Shown: positions 32,410 through 41,759 of the stretch, piece after piece
Layout: each line of letters starts with the position of its first letter
How positions within the stretch are numbered: position 1 is the first letter of the stretch
Assembly: GCF_001017125.1 (NCBI RefSeq)
Contig: NZ_JXOJ01000001.1
Location: 116,422-180,421, forward strand
Direction of reading: 5' to 3'
Source of the DNA: Methanoculleus sediminis
Lineage (GTDB): Archaea > Halobacteriota > Methanomicrobia > Methanomicrobiales > Methanoculleaceae
DNA length: 64,000 nucleotides
Translations under genes and position numbers: made by a program
Notes under the pieces: model-generated
The model's input: only the letters and a program-made list of their open reading frames with translations
The model's database searches: none
What the model was told of the DNA's origin: nothing

Positions 32410-33345
32410 TCACCCGATCGGCACCGCCCCGAAGCTCCAGGCGATGTAGGCGGCGTAGGCGAGGAGCAGGAGGGCCGACCAGCCCCGGACGACGGAGGGA
32501 CGGGCAAAGAGCAGGGGGAGGATCGCGACCGAGAAGAGGACGACGACGATGATGTCGACGGGCGACCCGATGGTGGCCGGGGCGAGGAGGAGGCTAATCC
32601 CGAGGACCAGGAGGAGGTTGAAGATGTTGCTCCCGAGGATGTTGCCGATGGAGATGGAGCCCTCGTCTCTCACGGCGGCCACGAACGAGGTCGCGAGCTC
32701 CGGAAGCGACGTGCCGACGGCGACGACCGATACGCCGATGACGAACGCCGGGATCCCGAACGCCTCCGCGAGCGTGACGGCGCCGTCGACGACCAGCTGC
32801 GCCCCGACGATGACGGCGACGAGCCCGAGGCCGATGTAGAGGGCGTCGGCCCAGCCGTGGGACCTGATCTCGACCTCCCCCTCCTCGCGCCTTTCCCGCA
32901 GGAGAATGACGAGGATTGCTACGAAGAGGAGGAGGAAGACCGTTCCGGCGACGATGTCGAGCGTGCCTCTTATTGCAAAGAGAGCGAAGGCTGCCGTCGC
33001 GGCGAGCATCAGCATGGTGTGCCGGACGAGCGATGAGCGCGACGCCCCGGATGCGGCGACCATGCCGGGCCGTATGAAGGTGCAGAGAGCGAGTACGAGA
33101 GCGATGTTCGCGATGTTGCTCCCGATGACGTTTCCAAGCGCAATTTCGGAGTTCCCCGTGGCTGCGGCGTTCGTGCTGACGACGAGTTCCGGGAGCGAGG
33201 TGCCGAACGCGATGATCGTGGACCCGATCAGGGCCGGGGAGATGCTGTACCGCAGTGCCAGGCCGCTTCCGCCGCCTACAAAGAGGTCGGCCCCTTTGAC
33301 GAGGAGAGCTATGCCGACGGCGAGTATCAGAATGGTCACGATCAC
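32410..33345 (-). CDS. Na+/Ca2+ exchanger family (CaCA, YrbG-like) transporter
   Basis: The 311-residue protein has ten or so membrane segments in two inverted halves, each with the alpha-repeat: STIIAFGTSLPELVVSTNAA with GNVIGSNIANI, and VSVVAVGTSLPELATSFVAA with GNILGSNIFNL. Glu in each GTSLPEL binds the ion. It should exchange Ca2+ for Na+ or H+ across the membrane. It is divergent from the SagB-like gene. Confidence 0.93.
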   Translation of the reverse strand: MIVTILILAVGIALLVKGADLFVGGGSGLALRYSISPALIGSTIIAFGTSLPELVVSTNAAATGNSEIALGNVIGSNIANIALVLALCTFIRPGMVAASGASRSSLVRHTMLMLAATAAFALFAIRGTLDIVAGTVFLLLFVAILVILLRERREEGEVEIRSHGWADALYIGLGLVAVIVGAQLVVDGAVTLAEAFGIPAFVIGVSVVAVGTSLPELATSFVAAVRDEGSISIGNILGSNIFNLLLVLGISLLLAPATIGSPVDIIVVVLFSVAILPLLFARPSVVRGWSALLLLAYAAYIAWSFGAVPIG

Positions 33346-33439
33346 GAAGATGCCTCGGAAGTGGTGATCTACGTTGGATGCGGTCTGCTAATACGTTTCC
33401 GAATCCGAGCGGTGTGCCGGGCAAAGGGTTATCTCTCTC

Positions 33440-34219
33440 ATGATCCACCGAACCGCCATGTTCACCCCGGGAGCCAGGTTCCTGCACGGAGCGGGAAGAG
33501 AGTTCATGCAGAGGACGGAGTTCGGGAACCAGCCGCCGTCGGATCAGATGCTCGGCCGTCCGCCTCCTCCTCTCGAGGTCCCGTACACGAAGGCGAAGAC
33601 GGTCGTTCCGCTGCCTGCGCCCGACGATATCGTCATTCCTGCCGTCGATCTCCGGGACGCGATCGAGCAGCGGGAGAGCGTCAGGAACTACGCGGCGGAA
33701 CCGCTCACGCTTGCGGAGACTGCGTTCCTCCTCTGGTGCACCCAGGGGGTCAGGCGCGCCGTCGACGGAACGTTCACCCTCCGCACCGTCCCGTCCGCGG
33801 GCGCACGGCACGCGCTCGAGACCTACCTGCTGGTCAACCGGGTCGAGGGTGTCCCGCCGGGTCTCTACCGCTACCTCGCGCTGGAGCACCGCCTTGCCGA
33901 AGAGTCGCGCGATCCCGGCGTCGCGCGGCAGATTGCGGCGGGGTGCCTGAACCAGCCGCATGTGCTCGAGAGCGCCGTCACCCTCCTCTGGACTGCCGTC
34001 CCGGATCGGATGACGTGGCGCTACGGCGAGCGCGGCTACCGCTACCTCCATCTCGACGCCGGCCACGTCTGCCAGAACCTCTACCTCGCGGCATCGGGCG
34101 TCGGGTGCGGGGTCTGTGCGATCGCCGCCTTCGACGACGCGGCGATGAACCTGCTGCTCGACATCGACGGCGAACGCCAGTTCCTGATCTACGTTGCGAC
34201 CGTCGGGAAAAAACCGTGA
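33440..34219 (+). CDS. SagB/ThcOx-type nitroreductase-fold oxidoreductase
   Basis: The 259-residue protein belongs to the FMN-dependent nitroreductase superfamily, SagB type: IEQRESVRNYAAEPLTLAE, TVPSAGARHALETYLLVNR, GLYRYLALEHRL, GERGYRYLHLDAGHVCQNLY, and ASGVGCGVCAIAAFDD. SagB enzymes oxidise azoline rings in modified peptides, but archaeal single-gene members often have no cyclase partner. None is present here, so the substrate is unknown. Start ATG 33440 is preferred; ATG 33455 is possible. Confidence 0.87.
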   Translation: MIHRTAMFTPGARFLHGAGREFMQRTEFGNQPPSDQMLGRPPPPLEVPYTKAKTVVPLPAPDDIVIPAVDLRDAIEQRESVRNYAAEPLTLAETAFLLWCTQGVRRAVDGTFTLRTVPSAGARHALETYLLVNRVEGVPPGLYRYLALEHRLAEESRDPGVARQIAAGCLNQPHVLESAVTLLWTAVPDRMTWRYGERGYRYLHLDAGHVCQNLYLAASGVGCGVCAIAAFDDAAMNLLLDIDGERQFLIYVATVGKKP

Positions 34220-34284
34220 ACCGGCGGGTGCCGAAGTACATATCCCCCTTCCCGTCCAACACCTGAACAAGCGTCCCGGCCTTC

Positions 34285-35019
34285 GTGCCGGGGGGACAAT
34301 GGAGGCTGCCGGTTACGTTCACGTTCGACGAACAGATTGCTGCCCTTGAAGCGGAACGGGAGAGGCTTATCAGGTTCCCGGAAGACGAGTTCATCGCGAT
34401 CATCCGGGAGGTGGGGTTCTCCTGCGACTGCTGCGGCCGGTGCTGCACGCGGGAGTTCAACGGCCACGTCTTTCTGCTGGAGGAGGATACCGACAGCGTC
34501 CGCTCGATCCTGCCGGACGCCGTCGTCCCGGCGCCCGCGTTCGATGCCTGCGATCAGGAGGAGAGGTTCTACGTCTCGGGATACGCCCTCCGGACGAAAC
34601 CGGACGGTTCCTGCATTTTCCTCGAGGGCGGCAGGTGCAGCATTTATGACCGGCGGTTCGCCATCTGCCGGGTCTACCCCTACATGCTCCACCGGGAGGC
34701 CGACGAGAAGGGCACCGTCGACTGGCGGCAGATCGGCGGTCTGAACAAGCACGGGTCCTACAACAACCCGATCGACGATGCCGAGTGCGCCCGGATTGTC
34801 CGGGAGACCCGGGCTTACGAGGCGGCGTTTCTCGAGCAGGAGATCCGGTTCCGGCAGGCTCTCCGCGACCTCTTTGCCCGGGAGGGCCTCCGCTACGTCC
34901 GGCGGACGTACGACCTCCTGATGCGGGACTTCAGGAAGGGTGCGGAGGTCGAGGTCCGGGTCTTCCACCGCGGGCGGTTTGAGCCGCACCGGGTCACCCG
35001 CGACGTGTACGGGCAGTAA
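34285..35019 (+). CDS. YkgJ/UPF0153-type cysteine-cluster protein
   Basis: The 244-residue protein has the family signature CDCCGRCCTREF (about residues 47-58) and later cysteines in GGRCSIYDRRFAICRVYPYM, which together should bind a zinc or an iron-sulfur cluster. Function in archaea is unknown. The frame begins with GTG 34285; the ATG at 34299 is in another frame. It lies between the SagB-like gene and a permease gene on the same strand. Confidence 0.85.
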   Translation: MPGGQWRLPVTFTFDEQIAALEAERERLIRFPEDEFIAIIREVGFSCDCCGRCCTREFNGHVFLLEEDTDSVRSILPDAVVPAPAFDACDQEERFYVSGYALRTKPDGSCIFLEGGRCSIYDRRFAICRVYPYMLHREADEKGTVDWRQIGGLNKHGSYNNPIDDAECARIVRETRAYEAAFLEQEIRFRQALRDLFAREGLRYVRRTYDLLMRDFRKGAEVEVRVFHRGRFEPHRVTRDVYGQ

Positions 35020-35085
35020 CGCTCCGGCCGGTTTCGAGACCGTTCGCCCGCACCTTTTTCTGCTCCGCTCACCCCCGGGTGCCCG

Positions 35086-36873
35086 ATGGAGACCGAGGTC
35101 CTCCTCACCCTGCTGGTGGTGGCCGGCACTGCCGTCCTCTTCATCTCCGGCGCCGTCAGGGTCGACGTCGCCGCCGTGCTCGTGACTCTCGCACTCGCGT
35201 GGCTCGGGCTCGTCACGCCGGCACAGGCCCTCTCCGGGTTTTCGAGCAGCGCGGTCATCGCGATGCTCTCGGTGATGGTGCTCGGCCGCGGGCTCGACCG
35301 GACCGGGGTGACGATCCGCATTGCCCGCGCGATCGTAGGGTTAGCCGGGACCGGCGAGCGTCGGCTCATCGCCGCCGCATCCATCGTCGCCGGCTCGCTC
35401 TCGGCGTTCATGCAGAGTGTCGGAGCGACCGCCGTCTTCCTCCCCTCGCTCCTGCGGGTATCGTCGCTTTCCGGGGTTCCGGCGTCGCGGCTTCTCCTGC
35501 CCGTCGGCTATGCCGCGATCCTCGGGGGCACCATCAGCATGGTGGGGGCGGGCACCCTCATCATCCTCAACGATCTCCTCTCCCAGCAGGGGTATGCCCC
35601 CTTCGGGCTCTTTGCCGTCACGCCCGTCGGCGTGCCGCTCCTGCTTGCCGGTATCGCCTTCTTCTGCTTCTTCGGCGACCGGGTCCTCCCCCGGCGCGAG
35701 AAGGCGCGGCTGAGCCCACAGGAGGAACTCATCCGGACCTGGTGCCCCCCCTGCCTGATATTCTATCTGCGGGTTCCGGCGGGAAGCCCGCTCGTAGGGA
35801 TGACACGGGAGGCGGCGCACATGATCTCGCGCTACAACCTCCATCTCATCTCCCTCGCCGAGCGGGGCGAAGTCGTCTACACCCCATGGCGCTACACCCG
35901 GTTCGCCGCCGGGCAGGAACTCGGCATTCTCGGACAGGATGAGGATGTCAGGGGGTTCATAGAAGATTTCAGGCTCGAGTGGGTTCGGGCGGGGGAGAGC
36001 ACCGCGAACGTGATGGCCGACCCGAATGTGGGTTTTGCGGAGGTGATTGTCCGCCCGTATGGAGAGATCGTCGGCAAAACACTTCGCGACCTCGAGTTCC
36101 GGGTGACCTACGGCGTCGAGGTGCTGATCCTCCTCTCCGGAACCGAGGAGCAGCGGCAGAACCTTGCCGACCGCCCGCTGCAGGCGGGGGACGCGATGGT
36201 CGTTTTAGGGCGGTGGGAACGGCTCCGGGCGCTCGCCACGAACCGGGACTTTGTCATGGTGACTCCCGTCGAGGGGCGTGCGGGGGTTCGCGAGCGCGGC
36301 GCGCCCGTCGCCGTCATCTGCTTTCTTGCTGCCGTCGGCCTCACCTACACCGGGCTCTCGATCGCGACGAGCCTTCTTTCGGGAGTGCTCGCGATGATCC
36401 TCCTCCGGGTCGTCCCGATCGGCGAGGTCTACCGGGCGATAGACTGGCGAACGCTCACGCTGATTGCCGGGCTTCTTCCCCTCGGCATCGCCATGGAGAC
36501 GACCGGGACAGCCAGATTCATCGCCGACCAGACGGCCGGCCTGGTCGCCGGATACCCGACGCCCCTCATCCTCGTCGCGGTTGCGGTCCTCGCGACCGCC
36601 TTCTCGCTTGTCATGTCGAATATCGCCGCCACCGTCCTTCTGGTCCCGCTGGCGCTGGTTATGGCGGGTTCGTTCGGGCTCGATCCCCGCGGCCTTGCGC
36701 TTCTCGTCGGGATCTGCACCTCCAACTCCTTCCTCCTCCCGACGCACCCGGTGAACGCCCTCCTGATGGGTCCGGGGAACTACCGGACCCGGGATTACAT
36801 CGTGCCCGGGAGCGTCATGACGATCGTCTTCATCCTCATCGCCGTCGGCGTCGTCTCTCTTCTCTACTTCTGA
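35086..36873 (+). CDS. SLC13/DASS-type permease with TrkA-C domain
   Basis: The 595-residue membrane protein has the anion-permease layout: an N-terminal membrane half, central soluble TrkA-C (RCK_C) domains (for example FAEVIVRPYGEIVGKTLRDL, about residues 320-380), and a C-terminal membrane half with a MSNIAATVLLVPLAL hairpin and TSNSFLLPTHPVN. Members carry dicarboxylates, sulfate or other anions with sodium. The TrkA-C part suggests ligand control. The substrate cannot be told from sequence. Confidence 0.88.
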   Translation: METEVLLTLLVVAGTAVLFISGAVRVDVAAVLVTLALAWLGLVTPAQALSGFSSSAVIAMLSVMVLGRGLDRTGVTIRIARAIVGLAGTGERRLIAAASIVAGSLSAFMQSVGATAVFLPSLLRVSSLSGVPASRLLLPVGYAAILGGTISMVGAGTLIILNDLLSQQGYAPFGLFAVTPVGVPLLLAGIAFFCFFGDRVLPRREKARLSPQEELIRTWCPPCLIFYLRVPAGSPLVGMTREAAHMISRYNLHLISLAERGEVVYTPWRYTRFAAGQELGILGQDEDVRGFIEDFRLEWVRAGESTANVMADPNVGFAEVIVRPYGEIVGKTLRDLEFRVTYGVEVLILLSGTEEQRQNLADRPLQAGDAMVVLGRWERLRALATNRDFVMVTPVEGRAGVRERGAPVAVICFLAAVGLTYTGLSIATSLLSGVLAMILLRVVPIGEVYRAIDWRTLTLIAGLLPLGIAMETTGTARFIADQTAGLVAGYPTPLILVAVAVLATAFSLVMSNIAATVLLVPLALVMAGSFGLDPRGLALLVGICTSNSFLLPTHPVNALLMGPGNYRTRDYIVPGSVMTIVFILIAVGVVSLLYF

Positions 36874-36937
36874 TCTCGCGCCTTTCTCGCGCCCGGGGTA
36901 AACCTTTATGACGCCCTGCAGCAACCGTAGCCTCACC

Positions 36938-38308
36938 ATGGAGCGGGATTACGATGTCGTCGTTATCGGGACGGGGGTTGCCGGTTCCGACATCGCCTGG
37001 CATTGCAGAAAGACCGGGATGGAAGTAGCGATCGTTGATTCCCGGGAATACGGGGGGACGTGCGCCCTGCGGGGCTGTGTCCCCAAAAGGGTGCTTGCCG
37101 GTGCCGCGGAAGTGGTTTCCCGTGTCCGTGACCAGCAGGGGAACGGTATCCGGGGCGCGGTCGCGATCGACTGGCCGCAGCTCGTTGCCTTTGAGAGGAC
37201 CTTCACCGATCCCATTCCCCGGCGGAAGGAGGAAGGCTTCCGGGGGGCGGGGATCCATACCTACCACGGGGTTGCCCGCTTTGCCGGCCCGGACCGGGTG
37301 GCGGTCGGCGACGATACGCTCGTCGCCCGCTACATCGTGGTCGCCGCCGGTGCGCGTGCCCGGCCGATCGGCGTCCCGGGCGAGGATCTGATGACGTCGA
37401 GCGACGACTTCTTCTACCTTGAAGCGCTCCCCGAACGGATCGTCTTCGTCGGCGGGGGCTACATCTCGTTTGAATTCGCCCACGTCGCCGCCGCTGCCGG
37501 GTCGGCGGTGACCATCCTGCAGCGGAGCGGCCGGGTTCTCTCAGGATTCGATCCCGATATCGTCGACCGGCTGCTGCTGGCTTCTGTCGAGGCGGGGATC
37601 GACGTGCAGATGAACATGCCGCTCGTCTCTGTCGAGAGGGGCGCCGCCGCCCTCCGCGTGCGGGCCGGAAAGAGCGGGGAGGAGAAGACCTTCGGTGCCG
37701 ATATGGTCGTCCACGGCGCCGGCAGGGTTTCTGCGGTCGGGGAACTCGACCCCGCCGCCGGGAACGTCGAGACCGACCGCCGGGGGATCGTCGTCGACGA
37801 CCGTCTCCGGAGCGTCTCGAATCCCGCGGTCTACGTTGCCGGGGATGCGAACCCGAGAAGCCCGCAGCTGACGCCGGTGGCGGTGGCGGACGCTCACATC
37901 GTCGTCGACAACATCCTGGGCGGCGACGCCCGCGTCGCGGACTACACCGTCGTCCCGAGCGCCGTCTTCACGAATCCGCCCATCGCCTCCGTCGGGCTCA
38001 CGGAGGAGAAGGCGAAGGAGCGGGGGATCTCCTACATCGCCAACGCCGGCGACCTCTCCGGGCGGTTCACGAATCGGGGCGTCGGCCAGAAGCACGCCGG
38101 CTACAAACTCCTGGTCGACGAAGACTCCCGCCGGGTTCTCGGCGCCCACCTCATCGGGCCGCACGTCGAGGAGGTGATCAACATCTTCGCTCTCGCGATC
38201 AAACACGGCCTGACGGTGGACGATCTGACGCTCGATGCGATTCCGTGGGCCTACCCGAGCAACACCTACGACATCATCCACATGGTGCATCCGCTGGTGA
38301 GGAAGTGA
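36938..38308 (+). CDS. Pyridine nucleotide-disulfide oxidoreductase (class I) with altered C-terminal active site
   Basis: The 456-residue protein has two nucleotide folds (VVIGTGVAGSDIAW for FAD; RIVFVGGGYISFEFAHVA for NAD(P)H), a redox-active disulfide TCALRGCVPK (C42-x4-C47), a second FAD motif VYVAGDAN, and a dimerisation domain. This matches glutathione reductase and dihydrolipoamide dehydrogenase. However, the C-terminal His-x4-Glu dyad of those enzymes (HPTxxE) is read here as YPSNTYD (Y439, Y444), so the usual acid-base chemistry is missing. It may reduce another substrate. ATG 36938 is chosen over ATG 36908. Confidence 0.88.
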   Translation: MERDYDVVVIGTGVAGSDIAWHCRKTGMEVAIVDSREYGGTCALRGCVPKRVLAGAAEVVSRVRDQQGNGIRGAVAIDWPQLVAFERTFTDPIPRRKEEGFRGAGIHTYHGVARFAGPDRVAVGDDTLVARYIVVAAGARARPIGVPGEDLMTSSDDFFYLEALPERIVFVGGGYISFEFAHVAAAAGSAVTILQRSGRVLSGFDPDIVDRLLLASVEAGIDVQMNMPLVSVERGAAALRVRAGKSGEEKTFGADMVVHGAGRVSAVGELDPAAGNVETDRRGIVVDDRLRSVSNPAVYVAGDANPRSPQLTPVAVADAHIVVDNILGGDARVADYTVVPSAVFTNPPIASVGLTEEKAKERGISYIANAGDLSGRFTNRGVGQKHAGYKLLVDEDSRRVLGAHLIGPHVEEVINIFALAIKHGLTVDDLTLDAIPWAYPSNTYDIIHMVHPLVRK

Positions 38309-38412
38309 GGCATCATCTTCGTGCCATCCAGATCCATGCCCGGACACGAAACCGATGGAATGCTTGATGCACACTTCGCGTGAGAGCTGGTTGTAGGGGA
38401 CAGTGATACGGC

Positions 38413-38489
38413 CTCACGCGAAGGCGCGAAGAACGCGAAGGGAGAAAGAAGTTTATCTTGGACTTCGCGCCTTCGCGTCTTCGCGTGAG
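38413..38489. repeat. Long imperfect inverted repeat (GCGAAG type)
   Basis: The arms CTCACGCGAAGGCGCGAAG (from 38413) and CTTCGCGTCTTCGCGTGAG (to 38489) pair imperfectly around an AT-rich centre; the outer 11 bp are perfect. The same GCGAAG/CTTCGC blocks occur at 32.26-32.33 kb. In RNA it would be a strong hairpin between the convergent oxidoreductase gene and the end of the ech operon and could terminate both. Confidence 0.7.
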
Positions 38490-38551
38490 TGATCTGTAAT
38501 TGGCGTTCGAAAAAAGTTCTTGCCGGGGGGTTCGGGTCCCGGCCCCCCACT

Positions 38552-38950
38552 TCACGCGCCGGCGCTCTCTTCGGCCGGTTTCTTCGCCGGCTTCTCGGGT
38601 TTCACGTAGGTGATGGTGTAGCGCTCCACCACGTGCTCCACCACCGGCGGGAGGTAGGCCTGCTCCATCGTGAGGCTTCCGAACGGGCAGCCTTCGACGC
38701 AGTCGCCGCAGGCGATGCACCGCATCCGGTCGATCTCCCAGACCTTCGCCTCCTTGTCGAGACGGATCGCCTCGCACGGGCACCGCTTCGAGCAGAGGCT
38801 GCAGGAGCGGCAGGTGGACGGGTCGAAGGCGACGTGCCCCCGGGTGAGAGGGGATGTCCGCGCCGGCACCGCCGGATACTGCCGGGTGGCCGGGCCCCCG
38901 AGAAGGTTCCGGATAACCGTCTTTGTCATCTGAAATATGCCCATTCCCAC
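38552..38950 (-). CDS. echF: Ech hydrogenase subunit F, 2x[4Fe-4S] ferredoxin-like
   Basis: The 132-residue protein has two cluster motifs, CRSCSLCSKRCP and CIACGDCVEGCP, and a charged C-terminal tail, as in EchF and complex I NuoI. It links soluble ferredoxin to the small subunit cluster. It is the last gene of the operon and starts 1 bp after echE ends. Confidence 0.9.
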   Translation of the reverse strand: MGMGIFQMTKTVIRNLLGGPATRQYPAVPARTSPLTRGHVAFDPSTCRSCSLCSKRCPCEAIRLDKEAKVWEIDRMRCIACGDCVEGCPFGSLTMEQAYLPPVVEHVVERYTITYVKPEKPAKKPAEESAGA

Positions 38951-38951
38951 T

Positions 38952-40031
38952 TCACCTCTCCGTGCAGCTGATGCAGGGATCGATCGAGAGGACGACGACC
39001 GGGACGTCCGCGAGCTGGGCGCCGGGGAGCATCTTCACGAGCGGCGGGATGTTCGCGAGCGTCGGCGTCCTTATCCTGGCCCGGGCAAGGTGCTTGCTCC
39101 CGTCGCCCTTGAGGTAGTGGACGACCTCCCCCCGCGGCTGCTCGGCGCGGGAGAAGTACTCGCCGTCGGGCGTTCCCTTGACCTTCACGTCGATGGGTCC
39201 TCCGGGCATCTCCTCGATCGCCCGGCGGATCAGGTCGATGGAAGCGTAGACCTCCTTGACCCGGACGGCGCACCGGGCGTAGCAGTCGCCGGCCGTCTCG
39301 ACGACCGGCTTGAAGCCGAGATCGCCGTAGGCGGCGTAGCCTGTTTCGCGGTGATCCATCGCGACCCCGCTCCCCCTGGCGGTCGGCCCGGCCGCACCAA
39401 GATCGTAGGCCTCGTCCTTGGTGATGACCCCGAGCCCCTGGAGGCGGTATTTCACCGTATCGTCGTTTAAGAAGACGTCGCCGAGATCCCGACAGTTCTG
39501 CTCGAAGGGATCGAGCGCACGGTGCATCTCGTCGAGTTTCTCCTGCCCGATGTCGCGCCTGACCCCGCCGACCTTGCAGGTGCCCTGGATGACCCGGCCG
39601 CCCGTGGTGTCCTCGAGCACGTCGAGCACGCTCTCCCGGAGCTGCCAGGACCTCATGAAGAGGTTCTCAAAGCCCATGGAGTCCGCAAAGAGCCCGAGCC
39701 AGAGAAGGTGCGAGTGAAGACGCGAGCACTCCGACCAGATCGTCCGGAGGTAGCGTGCCCTGTCCGGGACCTCGACCCCCATGATATGTTCGATGCCCTG
39801 GCTGTAGCAGAGCGCGTGGATGAAACTGCAGATCCCGCAGATCCGTTCCGCCACGTAGACGTACTCGGTGTACTCGCGCTTCTGCACGAGCTGCTCGAGC
39901 CCCCGGTGGATGTAACCGATCGAGGGGATCGCCTCCACCACCTTCTCGTCCTCGAGGACGAGGTCGACGTGGATCGGTTCCGGCAGCACCGGGTGCTGCG
40001 GTCCGAACGGTACAATTATACGTTCCGGCAT
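38952..40031 (-). CDS. echE: Ech hydrogenase large subunit with NiFe site
   Basis: The 359-residue protein keeps both cysteine pairs that bind the NiFe centre: RICGICSFIHALCYS near residue 63 and DPCISCTER at the very C-terminus, so it should be a working hydrogenase and not a NuoD-like relic. It oxidises or makes H2 at the expense of ferredoxin and the ion gradient. The protein ends directly after the second pair, so no maturation protease cleavage tail is visible. Its start overlaps the end of echD by 16 bp. Confidence 0.95.
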   Translation of the reverse strand: MPERIIVPFGPQHPVLPEPIHVDLVLEDEKVVEAIPSIGYIHRGLEQLVQKREYTEYVYVAERICGICSFIHALCYSQGIEHIMGVEVPDRARYLRTIWSECSRLHSHLLWLGLFADSMGFENLFMRSWQLRESVLDVLEDTTGGRVIQGTCKVGGVRRDIGQEKLDEMHRALDPFEQNCRDLGDVFLNDDTVKYRLQGLGVITKDEAYDLGAAGPTARGSGVAMDHRETGYAAYGDLGFKPVVETAGDCYARCAVRVKEVYASIDLIRRAIEEMPGGPIDVKVKGTPDGEYFSRAEQPRGEVVHYLKGDGSKHLARARIRTPTLANIPPLVKMLPGAQLADVPVVVLSIDPCISCTER

Positions 40032-40396
40032 CGGTCGCCTCCTGCTCTCGTGACGCTGAACGGATACTTCTCCGCCGTCTTGATGAACGTTCCTTTGAAG
40101 TCGATGTTGATCCCAGTGACCGGGATTCCGAAGAGGTCATGCATCTCGTTCTCGTAGACGAACGCTCCCCAGTAGATCCCGGAGATGCTCGGCACCTCCG
40201 TCTCCGGTCCGATCGTCAGGCGGAGGTTCTTGAACTGGTAGCCCTTATCGAACGAGTAGTTGACCTCGTACGACCCGTCGATGTCCGTGCACCCGATCTG
40301 GACGAGGCGGTACCCGTCGGCATGAACCCTTTCGACCTCTGACGTGAGGTTCTCCAGCGCGACGTCGATGATTGTCTGCTCCTCTTTTACTGTCAT
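40016..40396 (-). CDS. echD: Ech hydrogenase subunit D (NuoC-like)
   Basis: The 126-residue protein matches the 30-kDa complex I subunit family: IDGSYEVNYSFDKGYQFKNL and SISGIYWGAFVYENEMHDLF then GIPVTGINIDFKGT. It is a structural subunit near the active site. It overlaps the end of echC by 4 bp and echE by 16 bp. Confidence 0.9.
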   Translation of the reverse strand: MTVKEEQTIIDVALENLTSEVERVHADGYRLVQIGCTDIDGSYEVNYSFDKGYQFKNLRLTIGPETEVPSISGIYWGAFVYENEMHDLFGIPVTGINIDFKGTFIKTAEKYPFSVTRAGGDRCRNV

Positions 40397-40884
40397 GTGC
40401 TCTCACCTGCCTGTTCCGCGTGCCGCGCATCCTCTTTTATCCGCGCCGCCCCGGTCATCTTCGCCCGTTTCTCCTCGAGAATCGAGAGCGCGGTTACGAC
40501 GCCGTCGATGATCTGTTCCGGCCTTGCCGCGCATCCCGGGACATAGACGTCGACGGGGATAACCTTGTCGATGCCGCCGACGATGTTGTAGCACTCCCGG
40601 AACACGCCGCCGGTTGCGGCGCAGGCGCCGACCGCAACGACGACTTTGGGCTCGGGGATCTGCTCGTAGATGTTCTCGACCACCTCCCGGTTCTGCGCGT
40701 TGATCCCGCCGGTGATCAGCAGGATATCGGCATGCTTCGGGTTTCCGGTGTTGATGATGCCGAACCGCTCCACGTCGTAGAGCGGTGTGAGGCACGCAAG
40801 CACCTCGATGTCGCACCCGTTGCAGCTTGATGCATCGTAGTGAAGGATCCAGGGTGATCGCTTCAGGAATGCCATGGTACTCAT
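40393..40884 (-). CDS. echC: Ech hydrogenase small subunit (NuoB-like)
   Basis: The 163-residue protein carries a proximal [4Fe-4S] cluster: SSCNGCDIEVLAC, GACAATGGVFREC, and VPGCAARPEQI supply the four cysteines. It passes electrons between the NiFe site and EchF. ATG 40884 overlaps the echB stop (ATGA) and has GGAGGT just before it; the family-like MAFLKRSPW start lies three codons in. Confidence 0.93.
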   Translation of the reverse strand: MSTMAFLKRSPWILHYDASSCNGCDIEVLACLTPLYDVERFGIINTGNPKHADILLITGGINAQNREVVENIYEQIPEPKVVVAVGACAATGGVFRECYNIVGGIDKVIPVDVYVPGCAARPEQIIDGVVTALSILEEKRAKMTGAARIKEDARHAEQAGEST

Positions 40885-41759
40885 GCACCTCCAGTCATCA
40901 TATATCCGAGGATATAGGCGAGGATCGCCAGGTTCACGATGCCGATCACTGCGGCGAACCACCCGCTCTTCAGCGCCGCCTGCCACCGAACCCGTGCGGT
41001 GACGTTGTCGATGAAGATCTCGGCGAGATACGTCACCACGACCGCGATGATCCCGATCACGGGGTTCCAGGCAAAGAAGAGGTAGACGAACCCGAGCAGG
41101 AAGACGTTCTCGTACCAGTGGGCGATCTCGACCTGGGCGAGCGTCGATCCCGAGAACTCCGTCGTGATGCCCTTGACGATCTCCTGGTGCGCGTGGTGCG
41201 ACGTCGAGATGTCGAAGGGCGACTTCCTGAGTTTGATCGTGAGGATGGTCGCGAAGCCGAGGAAGACGCCGGGCAGGTAGAGGATGGCCGGTATGGTCGT
41301 CACGGCGATATCGGCGACGTAGAAACTGTTCGTGATCATGTAGAGCCCGACGGCCGCGAGGATGATCATCGGTTCGTAGGCCATCAGCTGGATCAGTTCG
41401 CGCTCCGCCCCGATGTGGCTGTAGGGCGAGTGAACCGCGTAGGCCCCGAGCACCAGGAAGACGTGGGCGAGCGTGAAGGCGAAGATGATCAGTAAGAGGT
41501 CCCCTCCCGCGAAGAAGAGCGCGCCGGAGAGGGCGATGAAGATCAGGTAGGCGAGAACGTAGAAGTTCTGCGCCGTCGTGACGACGACACTCTCCTTCTC
41601 GAAGAGTTTCCCTACGTCGTAGAAGGGCTGCAGGAGCGGCGGCCCGACCCTCCCCTGCATCCGTGCGGTGATCTTTCTGTCGACTCCCGCGATGAGGCCG
41701 CCGACGACGGGGGCGAGGACGAGGAAGAGTACCGCTCCTATCAGCCAGGTCCAGGTCAT
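40881..41759 (-). CDS. echB: Ech hydrogenase subunit B, NuoH-like membrane protein
   Basis: The 292-residue membrane protein starts MTWTWLIGAVLFLVLAPVVG and has eight or so hydrophobic segments, with the conserved RKITARMQGRVGPPLLQPFY loop and KLRKSPFDISTSHHAHQEIV. It anchors the hydrogenase module to the membrane and helps move ions. ATG 41759 overlaps the echA stop (ATGA); the longer frame to 42236 is antisense shadow. Confidence 0.93.
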   Translation of the reverse strand: MTWTWLIGAVLFLVLAPVVGGLIAGVDRKITARMQGRVGPPLLQPFYDVGKLFEKESVVVTTAQNFYVLAYLIFIALSGALFFAGGDLLLIIFAFTLAHVFLVLGAYAVHSPYSHIGAERELIQLMAYEPMIILAAVGLYMITNSFYVADIAVTTIPAILYLPGVFLGFATILTIKLRKSPFDISTSHHAHQEIVKGITTEFSGSTLAQVEIAHWYENVFLLGFVYLFFAWNPVIGIIAVVVTYLAEIFIDNVTARVRWQAALKSGWFAAVIGIVNLAILAYILGYMMTGGA

